Positions 26,564-35,458 of a stretch of 64,000 nt of DNA are shown piece by piece. The stretch is taken from assembly GCF_024436395.1 (NCBI RefSeq), contig NZ_JAFMZO010000001.1, positions 566,181 through 630,180 on the forward strand, written 5' to 3'. The stretch is from Paradesertivirga mongoliensis (GTDB taxonomy: Bacteria; Bacteroidota; Bacteroidia; Sphingobacteriales; Sphingobacteriaceae). The position numbers were made by a program, and so were the translations under genes. Each line of letters starts with the position of its first letter. Within the stretch, counting starts at the first letter, position 1. Under the pieces are notes generated by a model. The model saw nothing but the letters and a program-made list of their open reading frames with translations. It did not search any database and was not told the DNA's origin.

Positions 26564-27748
26564 TTAAACTGCCTGGTTTAATACCGGTACAGCTACTTCC
26601 TCAATTCCATTTCCGATTTGAACTACATACACCTTCAGATCTTTGTCGAATTTCTCTTTATACTTGATTTTGACTTCTTTAATAACCTCGTCAGCCACAT
26701 CGTTTTCAATCAAATTGAGTGTGCAACCGCCAAAGCCTGCACCCATCATTCGCGAGCCTAAAACTCCGGCCATTTGTCTGGTAGTGTCCACCAGGAAGTC
26801 GCATTCATCGCAGCTTATTTTATAAAGATCTCTTAAGCCATAATGATTCTCGAACATACGCTGACCTACGGCCTTAAAATCGTTGCTTTGGAGATCGGTA
26901 CATATTTTTTCCAATCGCTCCATTTCCTGAACCACATAGAGACAGCGCGCATAAGCCTCTTCATCAACAGGCTTTACATATTGCAGGAGCATGGGTTCGC
27001 TCACGTCCGACAGGCCTTCAACCGAAGGAACCGACTGTTTCACCAGGTTCACACCCATTTGGCAATAGTTTCTTAACTCTTCGAAAGCTGAAGACATCTT
27101 TACGAAATTATGCCTGATCCTCGAATCGAAAAGAACTATCTGAATATTTTCCGCCTGAAAAGGCACATATACATGTTCTTCTGTTTTACAGTTCAATTTC
27201 ACCAAATGTCCTTCTTTTCCGAACTGATTAGCGTACTGATCCATTAAGCCACATTTTACATTGAGATAATTGTGTTCAGCCGCTACACATAATTTTGCGA
27301 TCTCTAACTTGGATAAGTTTGCATTAAAGAGCTTATTCAATGCATAAGCCGCCGCGCAGGTAAGCGCCGCCGACGAAGACATTCCGGCCGAAAGCGGAAT
27401 ATCGCCACCGAAAACGATATTGACGCCCGACAAATATTTTCCGGCTTTTTTAAATTCATTGATCACCCCTAAAATATAATTCGGCCAAAGCTTCCAGGCG
27501 GGCTCAAGTTTATCGAGTGAACCTTTATACTGATCCTCAAAATCAGCCGCATCGATATTGATGTCGTTGTCGGCCCTTATTCCTATCGCCAAATAGATAT
27601 TTTTATTGACAGTTCCTGGCAACACACATCCCAAATTATAATCTGTATGCTCTCCGATAAGGTTAATACGACCAGGGGAACGAATTAATAAGGGTTCTGC
27701 ATTGTATTTTTGCTGATATAGATTGGCTACTGTTTTAAGTATCCCCAT
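26564..27748 (-). CDS. galK: Galactokinase
   Basis: This 394-residue GHMP kinase phosphorylates galactose to galactose-1-phosphate in the Leloir pathway. It has the galactokinase signature APGRxNLIGEHTDY (here SPGRINLIGEHTDYNLG), the ATP-binding loop PLSAGMSSSAAL, and motif III GSRMMGAGFGGCTLNLI. Length is normal. No galT, galE or galM gene is next to it. The 188 bp upstream contains no gene or clear promoter box. Confidence 0.97.
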   Translation of the reverse strand: MGILKTVANLYQQKYNAEPLLIRSPGRINLIGEHTDYNLGCVLPGTVNKNIYLAIGIRADNDINIDAADFEDQYKGSLDKLEPAWKLWPNYILGVINEFKKAGKYLSGVNIVFGGDIPLSAGMSSSAALTCAAAYALNKLFNANLSKLEIAKLCVAAEHNYLNVKCGLMDQYANQFGKEGHLVKLNCKTEEHVYVPFQAENIQIVLFDSRIRHNFVKMSSAFEELRNYCQMGVNLVKQSVPSVEGLSDVSEPMLLQYVKPVDEEAYARCLYVVQEMERLEKICTDLQSNDFKAVGQRMFENHYGLRDLYKISCDECDFLVDTTRQMAGVLGSRMMGAGFGGCTLNLIENDVADEVIKEVKIKYKEKFDKDLKVYVVQIGNGIEEVAVPVLNQAV

Positions 27749-27936
27749 AATTTTAGTTTTTAGGTTTTAATCGGTATGCATTTCATACTGAACCAGTTTC
27801 TGGACGTATGGAAATCGTTTACGAAATTATTGCCCTAAAGTTTAGAAAATTATTCAAGGAGATGAAACATTGTGAAAGGCCGACTGAAGCTGAGACGCAA
27901 GTAGTAGCATAATGCCGGCTAAACACAGTAAAGATG

Positions 27937-29019
27937 CTAAAATGCAAGTCTGAGCGATAAACCGAACCTGCCGGCATCAACATTGGCGCCAGGAGAGAGA
28001 TAAAAGTTAGGGCGCCAATCGACGCTGATATTTAACGGCGAACCCTGAAGGGCGTACTCAAGGCCTGTTACCGGTACCAGAGCAATCGAAGTAGACCCCT
28101 CAGCCAGTAAAAGCTGGGGACCAATACCAATATACCAGTTCAACCCCGGAGCGCCTTTTAAAGGATAGGCTTGTTCTACCTGAGCGCCCAGGCCTACCAG
28201 GTTGTCTTCAAAGAAAACAATAGCTGCATCGAGCGATAAATTTCGGTTAAGTCTATGTTTATAGTTAGGACCCAGGCCACTCACGCCATTCCCAACGTCT
28301 ACTCTCAACCCAATAGCATTAGTTGGGGATTGACTTTGAGCGCCAACTCCGGATCTTCTGGCCGGTGTGGCCTGGGGTCGGGTCCGCTTCGAACCTGGCT
28401 GGGATCTGGTTTTGGCCACCACAGTTTTCTTTTCGGGTGCAGATTCGGGCTTATCCTGCTGTTCAACTTCCGGCGCAGGTTTGTTGGCAAGCGTTTCTTT
28501 TGGCGGAGCGGGTTTTGGCGACTCCGGCGGACCTGGATTATCCACTTTTGCTGAAGCAGGAGCAGAAGGTTGCTTTCCACTTTGGACAGGCTTTTTCAAA
28601 GCTGCCAGTTCTCTTGCCTGCACCTGGTCGGTCTGAGCATTCATTTCAGAGATTTTAGTGATTCTTGCCGCCATGCTCCCCGAAATATCCCGCTTATACT
28701 TCACATTAATTTTAAAAACTGACGGAGATGTTGAGGAAATTACACCGGCAACAGAACCTGGCACAGTCGCTTTCGCCTGCGGTTTTAAGCCAACCCATTT
28801 TTTATTCGCATTGTAATAAAAAGTGTTCTTACTTCTGTTGCTGAAGCTTACATATTTGCCGTTGCACGACACCTTTCCGGCTTTATCAGTAACCTGGGCC
28901 ACTACACTTGCCTGAATATAAAGTTCAGGATTTACATAACAACTAATAGAAACAGTACTTTCTTCCTGAGCCAGTGCGATAGTATGAACGAATGGCAGTA
29001 GCAGAAGAAAGTATCTCAT
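27937..29019 (-). CDS. Secreted protein with Pro-rich linker and C-terminal barrel-like domain
   Basis: This 360-residue protein starts from the ATG at 29019 (MRYFLLLLPFVHTIALAQ, a signal peptide); an ATG at 29145 adds 42 residues that lack a signal. Residues about 20-140 form a beta-rich domain. A low-complexity linker follows (Pro/Lys/Ala/Glu, for example PPESPKPAPPKETLANKPAP). About 130 C-terminal residues (GLRVDVGNGVSGLGPNYKHR to FGLSLRLAF, ending in Phe) look like an outer-membrane barrel. The linker could span periplasm or peptidoglycan. No known family was recognised. Confidence 0.7.
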   Translation of the reverse strand: MRYFLLLLPFVHTIALAQEESTVSISCYVNPELYIQASVVAQVTDKAGKVSCNGKYVSFSNRSKNTFYYNANKKWVGLKPQAKATVPGSVAGVISSTSPSVFKINVKYKRDISGSMAARITKISEMNAQTDQVQARELAALKKPVQSGKQPSAPASAKVDNPGPPESPKPAPPKETLANKPAPEVEQQDKPESAPEKKTVVAKTRSQPGSKRTRPQATPARRSGVGAQSQSPTNAIGLRVDVGNGVSGLGPNYKHRLNRNLSLDAAIVFFEDNLVGLGAQVEQAYPLKGAPGLNWYIGIGPQLLLAEGSTSIALVPVTGLEYALQGSPLNISVDWRPNFYLSPGANVDAGRFGLSLRLAF

Positions 29020-29455
29020 ATGGTGTATTTTGAAGATAGATATTGGGATTTGTATTACAAATACCGAGTCGATTTGTTTTGGCTTTGCAGCTAATATCCG
29101 ATCACGTAAGTCAGATAAGCTGTATCTCGAAGAGTTTACATACAAAAGCGAGCTGCAAAATGTGCCCTTTCTGAGAAAAAACCGGAAAGTTACTCACAAT
29201 TTCGCGGCCATGAGTTTCATATAATGAAACTATTTTTCATAATGGCCGCGCCATTTTAACCCTAATTATATATATCCACAGCACTTCCCCTTATTTCCCC
29301 ATATGGAGGAGATATTTCTTCATATAACATATATATGTGTTTTATAGCAAGTGATTTAACAACTAGAATAATTATTTTAACTTAGCCACCGACTAACGTA
29401 TTATAAGTCAGAAAGTTTCAATTATTTAAAAATAAATTCACCTAACCCTTATCGA
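29020..29455. other. 436-bp divergent intergenic region
   Basis: This lies between two divergent envelope genes. It contains the nested inverted repeat at 29203-29250 and AT-rich sequence (29260-29360) with runs like ATATATATCC and ACATATATATGTG. A 64-codon plus-strand ORF (29030-29224) has no signal or family resemblance and is not called. No clear -7 element was found for the gene at 29456. Confidence 0.5.
29203..29250. repeat. Nested inverted repeat (cruciform-like)
   Basis: Outer arms CGCGGCCAT (29203-29211) and ATGGCCGCG (29242-29250) are perfect reverse complements. Inside, AGTTTCAT (29213-29220) and ATGAAACT (29224-29231) form a second perfect stem with a 3-nt loop. No T-run follows directly, so it is not a typical terminator; a protein-binding or RNA structural element is possible. 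Confidence 0.6.
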
Positions 29456-29896
29456 ATGTTTAAACTTTTACAATTCAGCCGCCTGCATTTAGGCGGCATT
29501 TGCTGTTGCCTTTTGTTGGCGCTCCAATTATTCATCGCTGTTCCGGCTGCACAGGCTACGGTTCTGCGAAGGGGAATCACCTCGGTAGCCGACACTGGTA
29601 AAGCTACTATCAGCGCAGGCTACAACATTGTGGTTTCATCCACGGACAAACCCACCTCCAACTACATCGCTGATATAAAAGCATCTGATCTCGGATCGGA
29701 AGAAGAAGTTAAAAGCTTTTTTAGGAACTACTCTGATAATGTAGTATCATTTAAAGTGGATTATGACAAATTGGTTGTCTATATCCAGTTTCTGCCGCCA
29801 GCAGACGGCGCCCACGAGTTCGCGGGCACAGAAGACAGGAACAACTATTTAAAAACCAAACTACTGACCTACACTAACCTTAAAAACGAGTTGTAG
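29456..29896 (+). CDS. Small secreted protein of unknown function
   Basis: This 146-residue protein has a long N-terminal signal (GICCCLLLALQLFIAVPAAQA). The mature part of about 110 residues starts TVLRRGITSVADTGKA and contains a charged segment DLGSEEEVKSFFRNYSDNVV and VDYDKLVVYIQFLPPADGAH. No family was recognised. It lies 25 bp before the gene of a giant T9SS protein in the same direction, so it is likely co-expressed with it and could be an accessory or calcium-responsive partner (inference only). Confidence 0.65.
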   Translation: MFKLLQFSRLHLGGICCCLLLALQLFIAVPAAQATVLRRGITSVADTGKATISAGYNIVVSSTDKPTSNYIADIKASDLGSEEEVKSFFRNYSDNVVSFKVDYDKLVVYIQFLPPADGAHEFAGTEDRNNYLKTKLLTYTNLKNEL

Positions 29897-29921
29897 GAAC
29901 CTGAATTAACCCCTCAAACAA

Positions 29922-32900
29922 ATGAAGACAAAAAATATTTTCAGGTTCCTGACGGTGATGCTATTGATGCTAACCGGAACCGGATTTGTGCAAAAGGCAC
30001 TGGCACAATCAACTATCATAATCAATAATCTCACAGGAGGAAACTCTCAACACACTTCTTGTATTGGAACCACCTGGAGTAAACATGAATGGAATATTAT
30101 TTTTCCGGCAAGTTACCGGGGAAACACCATTAGAAATGCGGTTCTCTACTACCGTAGAGGAACGAACGATAATACTACTATCGTTAACGGAGCATTTACT
30201 TCTGGCGATAACGGAGCATTTTTAGTTAACGCAGTTACCGCAACCGGATTAACAAATTTTACTCCTGCAGGAACTACTCAAACCGGCAGCTATTATAAAT
30301 TTGACTTTACAGGCCAAACATTATCTATCCCCGCCGATGGTATACTTTGGTTCCGGTTTAACGCAACTACAGGCTCATGCTCACAATACCGTAACGATAT
30401 AGGAGGCTCGTTATATACCTCTACTTACCAGCAATCAGACAACATCAGATCAGGATTCACCTCATTTCTGATTGAGGGCGATAACGGCGGCGCGCTTAAT
30501 TTCGACGGCCAAAACGATTACGTAGCAGTTAACAATCCCTTTACAGCATTCGGTAAAGAACTTACTGTTGAATGGACTGCAAATATCGATGCATCGAGTG
30601 TAATGGGTTCCGGAATATCACAATCTACGGCTAACGTTGATAATATGGCTTCAGACGTCTGGATGATGCATTACAACGGTGACGGCACCATGAACTTCTA
30701 TGTAAATGATAATGGCAGCTGGAAAACAGCGGGAGCCAATGTGCCGGCAGGCTGGCATAAATGGACCGGTGTAGCTAATGCATATTCTATTAACCTTTAT
30801 ATGGACGGCAACCTGGTTGCCACCACTCCTAATGGTATTACATCCGGTATCAAAAACAATGCTAATTCAGTAATTCATTTAGGAAAAGACAGCCGCTGGA
30901 CCAGCAGGTTTATGAAGGGCGGTATTGATGAAGTCCGCATCTGGAGCCGTGCATTATGTGCCGGCGAAATACTAAATAACCTCAACGGCGAGCTTTCCGG
31001 CACACAAACCGGACTACAGGAATACTATAAATTTAACCACGGAGCAGCACAGGGCAATAACGCCGGAATCACTTCATTAACTGATTTTAGCGGAAATAAC
31101 CGAAATGGTGCTCTTATCAACTTTGCATTAACCGGCACCACTTCAAATTGGATCGCTGGGGCAATAAGCGGTTCTGCCCCAGTGTTTGCAGCGCCTTCAA
31201 TCACTGCCTCTAACAACGGTCCGGTTACGGCAGGTTCTGCCATTAACCTTGCTGCTACAGGAACCGGGACTTTTGCATGGACAGGACCTAATGGATTTAC
31301 TTCTGCTTTGCAAAACCCTTCTATATCCAATGCAAGCAGCGCAAATGCCGGTACTTATACAGTTACAATAAATCAAAATGGATGTACCAATACCGCATCA
31401 ACCAATGTCGTTGTTCTAAGCACACCTGCGCGTGCTTTAAGTTTCGGTGGAAGTAATGATTATGTAAACCTTGGTTCCCTGCTTCCTTCTAACGCTTCCT
31501 TCACCAAAGAGGCGTGGATTTTGAGCACTGATGCAAATAGCGCAAACAATATTTTCTCAACTAACGCGGATCCGATTTGGATTCCCAATGGAACTTTGAG
31601 CGTGGGACAAGCTGGTAATTATCAAGTGATCACCGACACTAATCCTTTCGCGCTAAACACGTGGACACACGTTGCTGTAGCGTATGATCAACCGGCCAAA
31701 ACCCTTAAATTGTACGTTAATGGTATTCTAAAAGCAAGTACATTAAATGCACCTGCTTATGCTGGTGGTACTATATTTTTAGGACATCATGCAGGCGGCA
31801 GCGGAAACTCCAGTATAAAAATGGATGAAGTACGTTTTTGGAATCGTGCGTTGTGTCAGGGTGAAATTCAGAGTAATATGAACGCTGAATTGAATCCAGC
31901 CTCTCAAAGTGGCTTAATCGCTTTGTATCACGCTAACCAGGGTTTCGTAAGTGCCAATAACAGCGCCGAAACTACGCTATCAGATGCAAGTGGCAACAAC
32001 AAAAACGGTACGCTTGCTAATTTCGCTTTAACCGGCTCAAGCTCCAACTGGACCGAAGGACCAGTTACAGGAACGGCGCCAGCTTTCGTTCCTCCGACAG
32101 CTTCTTTCACTGCCAACGGACCTCTTGCTTTTTGCCCTTCTGGTTCAGTAACTTTTACTGCAGACCCGGGAAGTGGATTCACTTACCAGTGGACCAAAAA
32201 CGGCTTACCAATTGAAGGCGCCAATGCGGTTTCTTACAATGCGAATGCTAGTGGAAGCTACAATGTGATCATTACTCAGAATGGCTGTACTGCAAGTGCA
32301 GAAGCGTTGCAAGTGGTGGTTGAAGATCTAGTCGCACCCACGGTGTCGAAGCTTCAGGATGCGATTATTGACTTAGACAACAACTGTTCATTTATTATGC
32401 CGGATTACCGGAGTCAGCTTTCAATCGGCGACAATTGTACTCCTATAACTTCACTGATCGTTACACAAACTCCGTCACCAGGAACCGAATTAACCGGAGC
32501 GGAATCGATATCGGTTTCATTCAGCGTGAAGGATCTTTCAGGAAATGATACTACATCTTCATTCACCCTCGTGAAACGTGATGTAACCGCCCCAACTGTA
32601 GCAGCCAAAAATTACACCCTTTATCTTGGAGCAAACGGAGCAGGAACATTAACTACTTCGGATGTTAATAATAACTCATTTGATGGATGCGGCCCTGTTG
32701 CTTTATCTTTCAGCAATGCAGGTAAAATCTGCGCAATAGCAAATGAAAATGGAACTCTTTCACTTACTGCACCTCAAGGGGCGGTATTTACTTCGATTGA
32801 TTTCGCCAGCTATGGAAATGCTACAGGCAGCTGCGGAAACTTCGTTCAGGGATGGTGTAATTCATCTCTTAGCCAATCTAGAGTAGAGGCCGCTTTTCTG

Positions 32901-35108
32901 GGAAAAAATTCAGGAAGCATCGTTGCAAACAATGGAAACTTCGGCGACCCTTGTTATGGCACCGTTAAGAGGCTAGTTGTTCAGGCTAGTTATTCTATCC
33001 CTGGAGTTTCTGCCAACGGAGAGTCTGTGTCTTTTACATGCAACCAGGTAGGAAATAATACTGTAACCCTTATTGGTTCGGATGGCAGTGGAAATGTTGC
33101 TAACGCTACTGCGATAGTAACAGTCATAGATTCTGTTAAACCAAAAGCTTTGGCTCAGAATATCATCGTTCAGCTTGACGCCTCTGGTCATGCTTTCACA
33201 ACTGCCGAAGCAGTAAATAACGGCTCAACAGATGCTTGCGGTATCGCATCTGTTACACTTTCTAAAACTGCTTTCGATTGCTCGAATGTAGGTGAAAACA
33301 CGGTAGTCTTAACAGTTACCGATGTGAACGGCAACGTTTCTACGGCGAATGCCACCATAACTGTTGAAGATAAAGTAGCGCCGGCGGCCATGGCTCAAAA
33401 TGTAACCATTCACCTTGATGCAAGTGGTAACGCTTCGACAACTGCCGAGGCGGTGAACAATGGTTCTGCCGATGCTTGTGGCATCGAATCGATTACTTTG
33501 TCTAAAACCGCTTTCGACTGCTCCAATGTGGGTGAAAACACCACAGTACTGACTGTTACTGATGTAAACGGCAATGTTTCTACTGTTAATGCTATCGTAA
33601 CTGTTCTGGATAACATCGCTCCGGCTGCTCTAGCTCAAAACGTCACTGTTCAATTAAATGCTTTCGGAAATGCTTCAACAACTGCTGCTTTAGTGAACAA
33701 CGGCTCTGCTGACGCTTGCGGAATCAAATCTATCACATTATCTAAGACTGATTTCGATTGCTCGAATGTAGGGGAAAACACGGTAGTCTTAACAGTTACC
33801 GATGTGAATGGTAACGTTTCTACTGCAAATGCTATCGTAACTGTTCAGGACAACATCGCTCCAGCCATAATTACCCGGAATGTAGTTGTTCAATTGAATG
33901 CTAACGGTCAAGGATCTATCACAGAGCCTCAAATTGACAACGGATCTTCTGACAATTGTTCGATTGCTTCTTACAGCCTCGACAAGAGATCATTCGACTG
34001 TTCTAATGTTGGCCCGAACACAGTAGTCTTAACAGTTACTGATATAAATGGAAATGTTTCTACTGCAAATGCTACAGTTACCGTGGAAGATAATATTGCC
34101 CCACTTGCTTTAGCAAAAAACATCCAGGTAACGCTTGTAAACGGTGCAGCTTCTATTACAGCAGCTTTAATCGACAATGGTTCTAACGACGCTTGCGGAA
34201 TTCAATCACTCGCTATCGACAAATCATCATTCGATTGTTCAAACCTGGGCCAAAACACTGTAGTGCTTACTGTAACCGATAAAAATTATAATGTATCTAC
34301 AACCACCGCGGTTGTAAACGTAATAGGTGTTACACCGGTTGCATCTATCGCGGTAAGCAGAAGTAATAATACGTTCACCGGATTAGACAGTAAAACCATT
34401 GCTTTAGGTTACGGTGCTCAAAGCTTAACGCTTACTGCTTCAAATTCAACGTCGGCCAGCAACGCCACTACCTATGCCTGGCATCCATCTGCAGGCTTAA
34501 GCAGCGCAAACGTGGCCAACCCGGTATTTACGCCAACAGCTGCTGGCACTTACACTTTCAACGTAATTGCAACCAACGAGTTTGGCTGCACTGCATCATC
34601 TACGGTAACAATAACGGTTCTGGATGTACGCTGCGGCAGCAAAAACGAGAAGGTATTAGTTTGTCAGAAAACCGGAAGCGGCTCTAACCCCTGGGTTCAA
34701 ATCTGTATAAGCCCGAATGCTGTAGACGCTCACCTGAAAAAAGGCAGCACGCTTGGTACCTGCGGTACAACAAGCTCAACTACACTGGCATCTTCACCGG
34801 AAAATGAAACATTAACACTTTCAAATTCCCTGAACGTATCTAGCAAAAATTCGCTAACTGTTTATCCAAACCCTTTTGTAAGTGAAACTACTGTTTCGTT
34901 TACACTGATCTCTGATGCGGTGAAAGTATCTTTAGATCTGTATGACTTAAAAGGTGTAAGAATTAGCAATATCTATTCGGGGAACGCTGAAGCTTTCAGA
35001 AACTACAGCTTCCGGTTCGATGGAAAATCTGTTCCGGCCGGAGTTTATTTCTTCAGACTCTCAGGCAGCGGAAACGCCCTCAATTTTAAAGTTATTGTAA
35101 GCCAATAA
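29922..35108 (+). CDS. Giant multidomain T9SS-secreted protein with LamG and SUEL-type lectin domains
   Basis: This 1728-residue protein has a signal peptide (residues 1-29, ending KALAQ). Regions in order: LamG 1 (about 190-355, FDGQNDYVAVNN, MKGGIDEVRIWSRALC); Ig-like (425-500); LamG 2 (505-655, KMDEVRFWNRALC); Ig-like (725-805); HYR-like (808-890); a SUEL/galactose-binding lectin domain (about 935-1028, IDFASYGNATGSCGNF, FGDPCYGTVKRLVVQA); five 80-residue HYR-like repeats (1072-1471); a PKD-like domain; a Cys motif (CGSKNEKVLVC, LGTCG); and a type A T9SS sorting domain (LTVYPNPFVSETTVSFTL to FKVIVSQ). No catalytic domain is seen; it is probably a cell-surface or released adhesin or glycan binder. 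Confidence 0.9.
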   Translation: MKTKNIFRFLTVMLLMLTGTGFVQKALAQSTIIINNLTGGNSQHTSCIGTTWSKHEWNIIFPASYRGNTIRNAVLYYRRGTNDNTTIVNGAFTSGDNGAFLVNAVTATGLTNFTPAGTTQTGSYYKFDFTGQTLSIPADGILWFRFNATTGSCSQYRNDIGGSLYTSTYQQSDNIRSGFTSFLIEGDNGGALNFDGQNDYVAVNNPFTAFGKELTVEWTANIDASSVMGSGISQSTANVDNMASDVWMMHYNGDGTMNFYVNDNGSWKTAGANVPAGWHKWTGVANAYSINLYMDGNLVATTPNGITSGIKNNANSVIHLGKDSRWTSRFMKGGIDEVRIWSRALCAGEILNNLNGELSGTQTGLQEYYKFNHGAAQGNNAGITSLTDFSGNNRNGALINFALTGTTSNWIAGAISGSAPVFAAPSITASNNGPVTAGSAINLAATGTGTFAWTGPNGFTSALQNPSISNASSANAGTYTVTINQNGCTNTASTNVVVLSTPARALSFGGSNDYVNLGSLLPSNASFTKEAWILSTDANSANNIFSTNADPIWIPNGTLSVGQAGNYQVITDTNPFALNTWTHVAVAYDQPAKTLKLYVNGILKASTLNAPAYAGGTIFLGHHAGGSGNSSIKMDEVRFWNRALCQGEIQSNMNAELNPASQSGLIALYHANQGFVSANNSAETTLSDASGNNKNGTLANFALTGSSSNWTEGPVTGTAPAFVPPTASFTANGPLAFCPSGSVTFTADPGSGFTYQWTKNGLPIEGANAVSYNANASGSYNVIITQNGCTASAEALQVVVEDLVAPTVSKLQDAIIDLDNNCSFIMPDYRSQLSIGDNCTPITSLIVTQTPSPGTELTGAESISVSFSVKDLSGNDTTSSFTLVKRDVTAPTVAAKNYTLYLGANGAGTLTTSDVNNNSFDGCGPVALSFSNAGKICAIANENGTLSLTAPQGAVFTSIDFASYGNATGSCGNFVQGWCNSSLSQSRVEAAFLGKNSGSIVANNGNFGDPCYGTVKRLVVQASYSIPGVSANGESVSFTCNQVGNNTVTLIGSDGSGNVANATAIVTVIDSVKPKALAQNIIVQLDASGHAFTTAEAVNNGSTDACGIASVTLSKTAFDCSNVGENTVVLTVTDVNGNVSTANATITVEDKVAPAAMAQNVTIHLDASGNASTTAEAVNNGSADACGIESITLSKTAFDCSNVGENTTVLTVTDVNGNVSTVNAIVTVLDNIAPAALAQNVTVQLNAFGNASTTAALVNNGSADACGIKSITLSKTDFDCSNVGENTVVLTVTDVNGNVSTANAIVTVQDNIAPAIITRNVVVQLNANGQGSITEPQIDNGSSDNCSIASYSLDKRSFDCSNVGPNTVVLTVTDINGNVSTANATVTVEDNIAPLALAKNIQVTLVNGAASITAALIDNGSNDACGIQSLAIDKSSFDCSNLGQNTVVLTVTDKNYNVSTTTAVVNVIGVTPVASIAVSRSNNTFTGLDSKTIALGYGAQSLTLTASNSTSASNATTYAWHPSAGLSSANVANPVFTPTAAGTYTFNVIATNEFGCTASSTVTITVLDVRCGSKNEKVLVCQKTGSGSNPWVQICISPNAVDAHLKKGSTLGTCGTTSSTTLASSPENETLTLSNSLNVSSKNSLTVYPNPFVSETTVSFTLISDAVKVSLDLYDLKGVRISNIYSGNAEAFRNYSFRFDGKSVPAGVYFFRLSGSGNALNFKVIVSQ
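33135..34334 (+). repeat. Five in-phase 240-bp tandem repeats inside the T9SS protein gene
   Basis: Repeat starts at 33135, 33375, 33615, 33855 and 34095 are exactly 240 bp (80 codons) apart. Some stretches are nearly identical in DNA, such as AACACGGTAGTCTTAACAGT in copies 1 and 3. Each copy encodes a core TAFDCSNVGENTVVLTVTD followed by NGNVSTANA. High DNA identity makes copy-number change by recombination likely. Confidence 0.9.
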
Positions 35109-35119
35109 CTCACAATTCA

Positions 35120-35155
35120 AAAAACCCCTGCACTGTAGTAAGTGCGGGGGTTTTT
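35120..35155 (+). terminator. Intrinsic terminator of the giant T9SS gene
   Basis: A 15-bp stem with one G-T wobble (35120-35134 with 35141-35155), a 6-nt loop and a T-run begins 12 bp after the stop codon. Confidence 0.85.
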
Positions 35156-35458
35156 ATTTTAAGATATCAGTCGCCGACGGTATCGCATCATGAGATTTCT
35201 ATCGAACCCCGAAATTCGAACTGTACAACACCTCTTAGCTAACCCAAAATTCGAAAAGTGGTACTTGTCGCTCGCTTCCCCATAAATTTTAAAGCGGCGT
35301 TATTTTTTTAATGCCTGAAAATACCTGCTTTCGGATATTTTTTGACCCAAATGTGTTTGTAACTTTTTCCACGAAATGTAACCTAAAATCCCCGCACAGG
35401 TATAACTGACGAGAGGTCCTGATCAAACCCGGCAGAGCCTCAGACCTAAGTGCGGCTT
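35156..35458. other. 303-bp intergenic region without a gene
   Basis: This separates the terminator of the T9SS gene from the hybrid kinase gene. No ORF, RNA gene or convincing -7 element was recognised. TAACTTTTT near 35361 is only a partial match. A GTG at 35450 in frame with the kinase is a possible alternative start. Confidence 0.4.

Noticed and set aside
28255..28658. Several plus-strand ORFs over the Pro-rich linker region
   Set aside because: They are shadows of the low-complexity linker of the minus-strand secreted protein.
29030..29224. Plus-strand 64-codon ORF in the 29 kb intergenic region
   Set aside because: There is no signal peptide, family or promoter support, and it overlaps the start region of the minus-strand gene and the inverted repeat.
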